A DNA stretch of 64,000 bases from contig CAIYLG010000037.1 in the NCBI GenBank assembly GCA_903927025.1, positions 52,030 to 116,029 of the forward strand, given 5' to 3'. The notes beneath the pieces were generated by a model. That model saw only the letters and a program-made list of their open reading frames with translations. It was not told the DNA's origin and ran no database searches. The translations under genes were made by a program, and so were the position numbers. Source of the stretch: an uncultured Armatimonadota bacterium. Its GTDB lineage: Bacteria; Armatimonadota; Fimbriimonadia; Fimbriimonadales; Fimbriimonadaceae. The first letter of the stretch is position 1. Every line of letters begins with the position of its first letter. Shown in pieces: positions 41,430-48,973 of the stretch.

Positions 41430-42944
41430 ATGAAAGCGCGTTGGCTCACCCTGTTTGCATGCCTTCCGCTGATTGCTGGAATCACGTTGCTGCAGAGCTG
41501 CGGCGGTGTTGGAGGACCTAACGGTTCCCAAACATATGCGGGCTCGAATGCACCCACACAAAACTTTCTGGCACTTCTCACGCCTTCACAAAAGGCTGCG
41601 AAGTATATAGGACCGGAGGCGTGTGGGGCGTCTACCTGTCACGGCGGAGCACCATCCGCTCATGTCGCAGGTCACTTGGCTTCCGCTACGATCGGCCATG
41701 CAAAGCCGACGTCGGGCGTCGGACAGTACGCGACCTGGAAGCAAACGCTTCATGCTCAAAAGGGTGTGACGTGTGAAAGTTGCCACGGCCCTGGAAGTGT
41801 TCACCAGGCACAACCAAAGGCCACGGACGGAACCGCGAATGCGATTCTGACTTTCCCGAAGGTCACCTCTGTGGAGGTATGTGGTCAGTGTCACGGTCCT
41901 CAGCACGATGAATTCAACGTGTCGAAGCACTCTCAGCTGATTACATCGCCAATATCTTCGACGGTTACCGGACCCACGACATCGGGTCAAGCATCGCAGT
42001 GCTTCGTCTGCCACGGCGGCCTTACTCGTGCTCAGTACACTGAGAACGGAATTCTGCCGGCACAGATGACATCGACTCAGATCGTGAATGTTGCGAATGA
42101 CATCCTCAACACAGTTCCCAATGTGGCGTCCTGTGCAACGTGTCATAACCCGCACGCCAAGACCGGAAATCTCACCGGAAAAGGTAAGGAAGTTCAACTC
42201 TATCACCCAGAAGCGCTCACCGACAGTTCGGGAATCGTTGCAGGGCAGCCTGTCACGAAGTTCGCCTACGTAAACCAGATATGCGCCCAGTGCCACAACG
42301 GTCGTGCGACCAACGGCACAGATGCCTATCTGCAAACGAGCACTTCTCGAAGTTCGGCTCACCACAGCGACCAGTTCAACTCGTTGCTCGGAGTGGGTGG
42401 AAATGAATCGGCCAGCGGACCTCCGATTCGATCGGGAACGCACGCCCAGGCTCCGGGCCAGTGTGCAACATGCCACATGCCTGGATCGCGACACACGATG
42501 ACGGTTAGCTACGACGGATGCGCCCCTTGTCACACGACCACTGACGCTGCTGCACGAGCATCGAGTCTGCAGGCTGAGATCCTTGGGGACCTCACCACCC
42601 TGGAAACTCGAATGGCCAACTGGTCTCAGAAGACCTTCGGCGACCCATCGTTCTGGGACTACACATCCAACATCGCTGCTGGCAAGACTCCTCCGAATCA
42701 GACTCTGATTCCGATCGAAGTCAAGCGAGCTCGCCACAACTACTACTATGTCGTGATCTCTGGAGACCTCGGAATCCACAACCCGGCATACACCCGCTAC
42801 CTCCTACAGTGGTCTGCTACAAACTTGACTAACGCTGGAATTCCTAAGGTCAATCCTTCGGAAATCAGCAGAATTCCAGTCGCTGAGCAGCTCAAGCACT
42901 TCAAGGCACTGCGAAAGCAGGCTGCAGCCGTCTCCGCCGAATAA
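41430..42944 (+). CDS. Octaheme c-type cytochrome lipoprotein
   Basis: The 504-residue protein has a strong ribosome site (AAGGAGG) and a lipoprotein signal (ACLPLIAGITLLQSCGG, lipobox LQSC). It carries seven CxxCH motifs (CESCH, CGQCH, CFVCH, CATCH, CAQCH, CATCH, CAPCH) and one CX4CH near residue 66 (CGASTCH). Eight haems and a lipid anchor suggest the outer-membrane or surface end of an electron-transfer chain, like MtrC/OmcA in position but not in sequence. The C-terminal ~130 residues lack haems and have a helical part (EVKRARHNYYYVVISGDLGI). It follows the barrel gene by 50 bases and is followed by a strong terminator. Confidence 0.88.
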   Translation: MKARWLTLFACLPLIAGITLLQSCGGVGGPNGSQTYAGSNAPTQNFLALLTPSQKAAKYIGPEACGASTCHGGAPSAHVAGHLASATIGHAKPTSGVGQYATWKQTLHAQKGVTCESCHGPGSVHQAQPKATDGTANAILTFPKVTSVEVCGQCHGPQHDEFNVSKHSQLITSPISSTVTGPTTSGQASQCFVCHGGLTRAQYTENGILPAQMTSTQIVNVANDILNTVPNVASCATCHNPHAKTGNLTGKGKEVQLYHPEALTDSSGIVAGQPVTKFAYVNQICAQCHNGRATNGTDAYLQTSTSRSSAHHSDQFNSLLGVGGNESASGPPIRSGTHAQAPGQCATCHMPGSRHTMTVSYDGCAPCHTTTDAAARASSLQAEILGDLTTLETRMANWSQKTFGDPSFWDYTSNIAAGKTPPNQTLIPIEVKRARHNYYYVVISGDLGIHNPAYTRYLLQWSATNLTNAGIPKVNPSEISRIPVAEQLKHFKALRKQAAAVSAE

Positions 42945-42977
42945 TCTGATAATCCGACGGACTCACGGAGGTGAGCA

Positions 42978-43017
42978 AGAGGACTTGCCCTAGGGCAGGT
43001 CCTCTTTTGTTGTTTTT
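42978..43017 (+). terminator. Rho-independent terminator
   Basis: AGAGGACTTGCCC (42978-42990) pairs with GGGCAGGTCCTCT (42993-43005), followed by the T-rich TTTGTTGTTTTT. It closes the decaheme-barrel-octaheme transcript. Confidence 0.9.
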
Positions 43018-43134
43018 AGGGACATTTGAACCTAAACGCCACCAGAGGGACAGCGAATATACGAGGGTGAGGTTGGAAATGACGACTTGCCCAAAGATCC
43101 ACTTTCTTCCACACTTGAAGTGCGGTAATCAGCC

Positions 43135-45534
43135 ATGGACGACTCTGCCAAACTTGTAAGTCCACCCGATTGGTCCCTCCTAATCGGAAACATTGGTCGA
43201 TATTCTATTCTCCTAGCTGCGCTCGCCTTTGTGGCTGCAGTGCTGGTCTGGGGATTTGGATATCGAAGCCAACTCGCCAAAAAGGTAGCGGGAATCTCCC
43301 TTAACTTAGGTGTCGCACTCTTGTTTAGTGCGTTCGTAAGTCTGGGCATTCTCTTTGCCACGAATCGATTTGAATTCTCCTATGTCTTTCAGCATGGAGA
43401 TACCAGTAACGCTCTGCAATATCGTATTGCAGGTATTTGGTCTGGTCAGCAGGGTAGCTTCCTTCTTTGGGCAACCTGCGCTGGATTGTTTGCTGTACTG
43501 ACGGCAAAGGGTTCCGGTCGATTCCGAAGATGGTATTCAGTTGCATACGGCACCTTCCTTGCTGGCCTGGCTGGAATTATGGTGTTCGAATCTCCCTTCG
43601 AGCTCAATAATGTCGGCGGGCTAACGGTCGTACCTCCAAACGGAGCTGGCCTTGCGCCCTCCCTTCAGAACTATTGGGTGACGATCCATCCACCTACGAT
43701 CTTTCTTGGCTTTGGCGCGCTGACAGTGATGTTTGCCTACGCGTTTTCTGCCCTGATGGAGCGAGATGCGACCGATTGGCTCCGCCTAGTGCGGCCGTGG
43801 GCGCTCGTTGCCGTCGCACTGCTTGGCTTAGGACTTTGCATGGGTGGATTCTGGGCCTATGAGACTCTTGGGTGGGGCGGATTCTGGATGTGGGACCCGG
43901 TCGAGAACGTGAGCTTTGTACCTTGGTGTCTCACGATCGCCTTTATCCACGGCATCATCGTCCAAACAGCCCGCGGCTCCAAGAAGATGGGCAACCTGGT
44001 GATGGGTGGCCTACCGTTCCTAACATTCATGTACGGAACATTCTTGACCCGGTCTGGATTCCTGTCTGACGCAAGCGTCCACAGCTTTGCCGAAATGGAC
44101 CGCTCTGCCCTCAAGCTTCTCATAGGGCTGATGGTTATCTCGGTTGTCGCATTCTTCACAGCAGTCATTGTTAGGTCCGTTCAAGGGCGCAGGGCGGTTG
44201 CACCGAAGCCTGCTGAGACCGAAGCTCGCTCGACATTAGGTCGAGAGTCGCTGATCAACGCCGGTATCGCGAGCATCTCTGCGATAGGTATTGCGACCAT
44301 GATTGGGATGAGCATTCCGTTCGTGCAGGCGCTAAAGCACGAACCCTCTAAAGTTGTTGAGGAAGGGCTTTATCACCAGGTGCTGACTTGGTTCTTCATA
44401 CCAACAATGCTCTTGATGGCAATTGCGCCGTTTGCACCTTGGAAGAACGTCTCGGGTAAGCAGCTCTTCACGAAGGCATACTCTGTGTTCTGCGTCACGA
44501 TTGGAGCCATGGGCCTCTTCCTGATGGCGCTTATCTTTACGCCGTTTGGCAAGATCGTCGAGAAGTCCCCGGTAGTGACCCTGTTGGGTCGGCATGGCCT
44601 TCCCGGACTCACCTGGCTCCTCATTCTATTCGGAGTCTGCTTCTTTGCCATATCGGGCAACCTGTGGCGAATCTGGGAACTGCGAAAGCAGAGTTCGCTA
44701 GGGTGGTCTGGTTTCTTGGCCCACATCGGTGTCACCGTCCTAATGCTTGGTCTCATTATCTCAAGAGGCTTCGAGCAGAAGGATCAGATGATTGTGATGA
44801 AGGATCATCCAGGCAAGGCCCTTGGATACAGCTTTACCTATCGAAAGATGACCTCGAATGATAAGGACCGAAACAATCGAGTTCTGTTTGATGTCACCAA
44901 GGCGGATGCCCCAGGGGAGAAGCTTTTCACTGCTGACCCAGGCATGTACCATGTGAAGGTTGATGGCGGCCAGGAAAACACGATGGTGTGGCCAGCGATC
45001 ATCCACAAGCCACTTTACGACGTCTATGTTTCGCTTAGACCTCCACAGGATGAAATCAGTGAGCCGGTTGCCCTTAAGGAAGGGAAGTCCACTGAATTCG
45101 GCGGACTCACCATCGACTACAAGGGCCTCACAATGGACGGACAGCCCGGTGCTACAGGTACCAAGTTCATTGCAAATCTCGTCGTCCATGCTGGCTCTCT
45201 AACGAAAGAGATTCATCCTTCGCTCCAAATCGGCGACGAAGGCCCTGTTCACTTCAAGGCCAGCCTCGACGACAATCTCAATGTGGAGGTGGCCAGCATC
45301 AACGCCGCTGACCGGTCAGTTACCCTCCAATTTCAACTAGCGACTCCAATGTTCCCGATTGACATCATCCATAAACCGATGGTTTGTCTAGTCTGGCTGG
45401 GCACTGGACTCATGACCCTTGCTGGTCTGCTGGCAGCAGCCTATCGTCGGGTTCCTTCAATGTCGAAGGCCGCCGATAAATCAAAGGTTGCCGCCAACTC
45501 AAAGAACCAGCGCCTTGCAAAGCAAAACTCATAG
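43135..45534 (+). CDS. ccmF: CcmF/NrfE-family cytochrome c haem lyase
   Basis: The 799-residue membrane protein has about fifteen helices. The haem-binding WWD segment is at residues 247-258 (WGGFWMWDPVENVS), following HPPTIFLGFGALTVMFAYAF, and there is a conserved TRSGFLSDASVHSFA loop. These identify CcmF/NrfE haem lyases, which attach haem to the CxxCH cysteines of apocytochrome c in the periplasm. The C-terminal 180 residues form a large soluble domain (FEQKDQMIVMKDHPGKALGY and on), then a final helix. The partner genes ccmABCDEGH are not in the window. Its place right after the multihaem genes suggests dedication to their maturation, and a monohaem gene follows 10 bases later. Confidence 0.93.
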   Translation: MDDSAKLVSPPDWSLLIGNIGRYSILLAALAFVAAVLVWGFGYRSQLAKKVAGISLNLGVALLFSAFVSLGILFATNRFEFSYVFQHGDTSNALQYRIAGIWSGQQGSFLLWATCAGLFAVLTAKGSGRFRRWYSVAYGTFLAGLAGIMVFESPFELNNVGGLTVVPPNGAGLAPSLQNYWVTIHPPTIFLGFGALTVMFAYAFSALMERDATDWLRLVRPWALVAVALLGLGLCMGGFWAYETLGWGGFWMWDPVENVSFVPWCLTIAFIHGIIVQTARGSKKMGNLVMGGLPFLTFMYGTFLTRSGFLSDASVHSFAEMDRSALKLLIGLMVISVVAFFTAVIVRSVQGRRAVAPKPAETEARSTLGRESLINAGIASISAIGIATMIGMSIPFVQALKHEPSKVVEEGLYHQVLTWFFIPTMLLMAIAPFAPWKNVSGKQLFTKAYSVFCVTIGAMGLFLMALIFTPFGKIVEKSPVVTLLGRHGLPGLTWLLILFGVCFFAISGNLWRIWELRKQSSLGWSGFLAHIGVTVLMLGLIISRGFEQKDQMIVMKDHPGKALGYSFTYRKMTSNDKDRNNRVLFDVTKADAPGEKLFTADPGMYHVKVDGGQENTMVWPAIIHKPLYDVYVSLRPPQDEISEPVALKEGKSTEFGGLTIDYKGLTMDGQPGATGTKFIANLVVHAGSLTKEIHPSLQIGDEGPVHFKASLDDNLNVEVASINAADRSVTLQFQLATPMFPIDIIHKPMVCLVWLGTGLMTLAGLLAAAYRRVPSMSKAADKSKVAANSKNQRLAKQNS

Positions 45535-45544
45535 GAGACAAGAA

Positions 45545-45880
45545 ATGAAACGCGTAATCTCGTTGATCGGCATGATCGGGCTCGGGGCAATTGCTCTTTC
45601 CACTACAGCAAGCTGGAAGGCATTCGAGGCCAAGTATCACATTGCTAAAGATTCTAAGCTGGGCACGGCAGCTTGCACCGTCTGCCACCTTGGCAAGAAG
45701 GGTGGAAGACTCAATGCTTACGGCAAAGATGTTCAGGTAGTGATGAAGGCCGAAAGCACGAAGAAGCTGACCCCAGAACTCCTTGCAAAGGTCGAGAATC
45801 TCGACTCCCTCAAGGATGGACAGACGAACATTGCTAAGATCAAGGCTGACAAGAACCCTGGTCTCGTCGAAGCAAAGTAG
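45545..45880 (+). CDS. Small monohaem cytochrome-like protein
   Basis: The 111-residue protein starts at ATG 45545 behind TAGGAGA and has a signal peptide (MKRVISLIGMIGLGAIALST). One CxxCH is present at ACTVCHLGKKGG. The surrounding sequence WKAFEAKYHIAKDSKLGTAA, then LNAYGKDVQVVM and LDSLKDGQTNIAKIKADKNP, matches the next gene's N-terminal half, so the two are paralogues. It would be a small periplasmic electron carrier. It follows the CcmF gene by 10 bases, so they are co-transcribed, and ends before a strong hairpin terminator. Confidence 0.85.
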   Translation: MKRVISLIGMIGLGAIALSTTASWKAFEAKYHIAKDSKLGTAACTVCHLGKKGGRLNAYGKDVQVVMKAESTKKLTPELLAKVENLDSLKDGQTNIAKIKADKNPGLVEAK

Positions 45881-45894
45881 TTAGATAAGAGCAA

Positions 45895-45928
45895 AGAAGC
45901 CCGACTTGCGCATGCAAGTCGGGCTTCT
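45895..45928 (+). terminator. Strong hairpin terminator
   Basis: AGAAGCCCGACTTGC (45895-45909) and GCAAGTCGGGCTTCT (45914-45928) form a perfect 15-bp stem with a GCAT loop, 15 bases after the monohaem gene. The T-tract after it is short, so readthrough into the next gene is possible. Confidence 0.85.
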
Positions 45929-46037
45929 CTGCGTTTCAATTCAGTTCGTACCGAGCGGCAAGATTTGTGTCAATGGAATCTACGACTTGTTGGATCACCT
46001 ATGCAAAGGTAAGGTCTTTAGCTGGAGGGAACTAAAG

Positions 46038-46826
46038 ATGAAGTTCCGCGTTTTGATCGCACTCGTTCTTACAGGGGTTTCTGCGAACGTATTTGCTAAG
46101 AGCGAATTCTTGGACTTTTTTATGAGTCATTACAAGATCAGCGACAGTTCTACGCTCGGCTCGAAGGCCTGCCTTATCTGTCATCAGACCGAAGATGACT
46201 ACACCAAGATGAATGTCTATGGTGCCGACCTTAAGATGGAAATGGCTGCCATAGGGGCACCTGCGGTCAATGAAGCCGTACTCAAGGAAGTTGGAACATT
46301 GGACTCCAATGGATCTGGCAAAACCAATGAGCAGAAGATTCTTGCCGGCAGTGCACCGGGGGATCCTGGTCCTGTTTCGAACAAACCCGCCACTCCTCCG
46401 CCTGCAAAGCCGAAGTCGCTGATTCCTAAGAATTTCTTTCACCCGGCCGTCGTTCACTTTCCGATTGCCCTGTTCATTGGAGGTCTCATTCTGGACTTCA
46501 TTGGACTGCGGTTCAAGAAGCAGAATTTCTTGGTTGCAGGTTGGTATGACATCCTCCTTGCCTCGATCACATCGCTAGGTGGTATCGCAACTGGCTTTGG
46601 TGCGATGCTCATCCAGAAGGTTCCGTTCAAGGGGCTGATCTTTACTCACATGATCCTCGCTCTTGTCTCGGGCGCACTGATGTTCGTGATGTGCCTTCTT
46701 CGAGTCCACCGACACGAAAAGATGCACCTTCCGACGCGACTGATCTACTACGTCCTTGCTGCCTCCTGCTTCGTCCTGATCTCCTACGCAGGTCACCTCG
46801 GCGGCGCCTTCGTCTACGGCGAATAG
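46038..46826 (+). CDS. Monohaem cytochrome-like domain fused to DUF2231 membrane domain
   Basis: The 262-residue protein starts at ATG 46038 behind GGAGGGA. After a signal peptide (KFRVLIALVLTGVSANVFA), residues about 22-110 repeat the preceding gene's pattern: FMSHYKISDSSTLGSKACLI, CH, MNVYGADLKMEM, LDSNGSGKTNEQKILAG. This gives one CxxCH (CLICH). A Pro-rich linker leads to a DUF2231-like domain with four membrane helices (FHPAVVHFPIALFIGGLILD, then a helix ending SYAGHLGGAFVYGE); its histidines could bind haem. The fusion suggests electron transfer between the membrane and the multihaem chain. A terminator follows. Confidence 0.82.
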   Translation: MKFRVLIALVLTGVSANVFAKSEFLDFFMSHYKISDSSTLGSKACLICHQTEDDYTKMNVYGADLKMEMAAIGAPAVNEAVLKEVGTLDSNGSGKTNEQKILAGSAPGDPGPVSNKPATPPPAKPKSLIPKNFFHPAVVHFPIALFIGGLILDFIGLRFKKQNFLVAGWYDILLASITSLGGIATGFGAMLIQKVPFKGLIFTHMILALVSGALMFVMCLLRVHRHEKMHLPTRLIYYVLAASCFVLISYAGHLGGAFVYGE

Positions 46827-46839
46827 CCTCCAAAACTTA

Positions 46840-46884
46840 GCCCTCGTGCTTGAGCAGTTCCCTGGTCAAGCGGAGGGCTTTTTA
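46840..46884 (+). terminator. Rho-independent terminator
   Basis: AGCCCTC (46840-46846) pairs with GAGGGCT (46874-46880) around an inner GCTTGA/TCAAGC stem, and TTTT follows at 46881-46884. It ends the cytochrome cluster. Confidence 0.88.
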
Positions 46885-46969
46885 ATGCCCGGTTAAGCGC
46901 TGCCATGCATCCGAGATTGAATCGATCTATTTGGGATGGATGGATGCTTGCTCATGTATCCTGTCGCGA

Positions 46970-47632
46970 ATGCATCCGCTTGATAATCCCGTCTGGCACA
47001 GCCTGATTGGTCCCCATTCTTCAGTGGCAATCGCGAAGGGTGGTGCCCGCCGTTACGATCCTCAGACGTTGCCTTTTGGCGCAATTGATTCTCCATCCGC
47101 AACTCTGGATCTTGTTGACCTCCTTGAAGTAGGAGAGACGATCATGGTGGGCGGAGTAATTCCCAGCGGTTCCGGCCTGCAGCAGATTGATGGATTAGTG
47201 ATTCAGCAATTCGTGTGGAGCAAGCCAAATCCGCAACTTGACGACGTTCGAGTCATCGCTTTAGGAGCTGAGCACATCCCTGCGATGGTTGCCTTGACCG
47301 CAGAGGTTTATCCAACTTATTTCCGAGAGCGGACGGCGACGTTGGGACCCTATTGGGGTGTTTTTCAGAATGGCCAACTCGTTGCCATGGCGGGAGTTCG
47401 GATGACCTTGGATGACTTTGAGGAAGTCAGCGGTGTCGTGGTGCGTGAGGAAAATCGCGGCCAGGGCCTTGGCTCTGCCGTAACGCTTGCAGTTGTCAGC
47501 AATATTCTGTCGCGCGGCAAGCAGCCGTTCCTGCACACCGAGGACCAGAATGTGGTTGCCAAGCGGCTATACGAGAGACTCGGATTTGAGTGGAGGACGA
47601 TACGGCATACGGGCAAGTTCATGCGAATCTAG
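46970..47632 (+). CDS. GNAT-family N-acetyltransferase
   Basis: The 220-residue protein (ATG 46970, MHPLDNPVWHSL) has a GNAT domain in its C-terminal half. VSGVVVREENRGQGLGSAVT contains the acetyl-CoA loop RGQGLG, and FLHTEDQNVVAKRLYERLGF is the typical end of the fold. The N-terminal ~100 residues (PVWHSLIGPHSSVAIAKGGA) look like the second, degenerate GNAT-like half found in FR47-type proteins. It probably acetylates a small molecule or protein; the substrate is unknown. A longer frame to 46931 lacks support. It is convergent with the next gene, with a 21-base gap. Confidence 0.88.
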   Translation: MHPLDNPVWHSLIGPHSSVAIAKGGARRYDPQTLPFGAIDSPSATLDLVDLLEVGETIMVGGVIPSGSGLQQIDGLVIQQFVWSKPNPQLDDVRVIALGAEHIPAMVALTAEVYPTYFRERTATLGPYWGVFQNGQLVAMAGVRMTLDDFEEVSGVVVREENRGQGLGSAVTLAVVSNILSRGKQPFLHTEDQNVVAKRLYERLGFEWRTIRHTGKFMRI

Positions 47633-47653
47633 CCTGGCGGCGCGCACGGGCAA

Positions 47654-48889
47654 TCACTGAGCCTGAGTGGAGGACACGACCCAGTCGTAGGTAGGCAAGG
47701 TTCGTCCGTCTCGCAACCGAAGGCCGAGGGTGCTTACGAGAGACGTGCCTGATTTGCTGTCATACGATGTTCGAAGAGCGGTGATAGGAGTCTGCTCAAT
47801 AGGCACAACCTCACCTGGGTCACATTTGCCGTTTGAATTCCGGTCAAACCAAATCGCCAGGCCCTTCAGTTCTCTTCCCGTAAGCCATCCGTCATGATTG
47901 TCGTCCAGCGCATCGAGCGCCGCAAAGGCGTTGGGCCACAGCATCCACCAAGTGGCATTGCCAAACAGCTGCCGTCCGGAGGTGATCCTGCCCTCCTTGA
48001 GCGGATCCCAAACCAAGAATCCGGTGGTGGGCTTCACCCAAGTGTACGCTTGGCTTCTTCCAGATCCGTCTAGGTCAAACTTCACGTTCAAGGTGTTGTC
48101 GAGTAGTTCTGCCAACGGCTTGGCTCCTGAAAGATCCAATACCAGTGGAGTCACGGCACGGCAGGGTGGCAACTTGATGAGGTGCTCAATCCCTGCCTTA
48201 ACACTTGCCGATTGGGTCGATTTTGGCCGCAGACGCAAATAGGATTTGCCTGCTTCAAAGGCAACTAGGGTCTGAAGTCCAAAGATCGGCTGCTCACCGG
48301 TTCGCAAATCTTGGGAGATTGAGGCTTGAAAGGCAAGCAGATACTCATCCGCCGCCTTCGCGCGCCATAGATCAGTGGTGTTGAGATGCTCGAACGGCGC
48401 TTCGAGCTTGATCTTTGATGCGAGGAGGGCACCAGAGTCGAATGAGCATGCCAACGTGAGGTGAGCTAAGTCGGCTTGGGCATACACCTTTGTCGCTTTG
48501 GTTGGCTTCTCGGTCATGTTCAAAGCGAGTCGCAAATTTCGAATTGCTTCCCCAATATGCCGTCGATTCGCCGGTGTGTCCTTAACCGCCGTCTTGCTGT
48601 CCCAAGGGTAGATGTTGCCGGGAAGAGAGTAGAACTCAGGCAGGCTGTTTTCGAACTCAAGGATCTCAACTTCGCCCTTCTTTGACCCATCCGATTCCAC
48701 CGCTCGGGAGAACGTAGCGTAGTGCGCACGGCCAATCAAGTAGTAAATGGCGGCGTTTCCTGGTTCTACTTTCAATCGCTCGGACAGATTGGCGACCAGC
48801 CTGTCGCCAGGAATGCGTCCGGGCATCGCTGGCATACCGAGTGCCATCACCGAGAGACACAAACAAACCGAAGCGCTTCCGACTCGCAT
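47654..48889 (-). CDS. Secreted protein with EF-hand-like calcium-binding C-terminus
   Basis: The 411-residue protein has a signal peptide (MRVGSASVCLCLSVMALGMP). Its N-terminal part, about residues 30-225, is helix-rich and TPR-like (GNAAIYYLIGRAHYATFSRA). The C-terminal part has a pattern known from bacterial calcium-binding proteins: VKFDLDGSGRSQAYTWVKP, GFLVWDPLKEGRITSGRQLF, then two EF-hand-like loops, DALDDNHDGWLTGREL and IWFDRNSNGKCDPGEV, with Asp/Asn at the ligand positions. It probably binds calcium in the periplasm or on the surface. No catalytic motif is seen. It lies 84 bases downstream of a large secreted hydrolase-like gene on the same strand. Confidence 0.72.
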   Translation of the reverse strand: MRVGSASVCLCLSVMALGMPAMPGRIPGDRLVANLSERLKVEPGNAAIYYLIGRAHYATFSRAVESDGSKKGEVEILEFENSLPEFYSLPGNIYPWDSKTAVKDTPANRRHIGEAIRNLRLALNMTEKPTKATKVYAQADLAHLTLACSFDSGALLASKIKLEAPFEHLNTTDLWRAKAADEYLLAFQASISQDLRTGEQPIFGLQTLVAFEAGKSYLRLRPKSTQSASVKAGIEHLIKLPPCRAVTPLVLDLSGAKPLAELLDNTLNVKFDLDGSGRSQAYTWVKPTTGFLVWDPLKEGRITSGRQLFGNATWWMLWPNAFAALDALDDNHDGWLTGRELKGLAIWFDRNSNGKCDPGEVVPIEQTPITALRTSYDSKSGTSLVSTLGLRLRDGRTLPTYDWVVSSTQAQ

Positions 48890-48973
48890 AGTGCCAGTTT
48901 AAGCGAATTTGATTTCTTCTTGGTGAGGAACTTGATGAGGTCGGCTGGCGCTGCGAAGGCCCTTCTCCAAAAC

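Noticed and set aside
41586..42779. 397-codon open frame on the minus strand across the octaheme gene
   Set aside because: It is fully antisense to a gene with eight haem motifs, has no domain pattern or ribosome site, and is explained by codon bias of the real gene.
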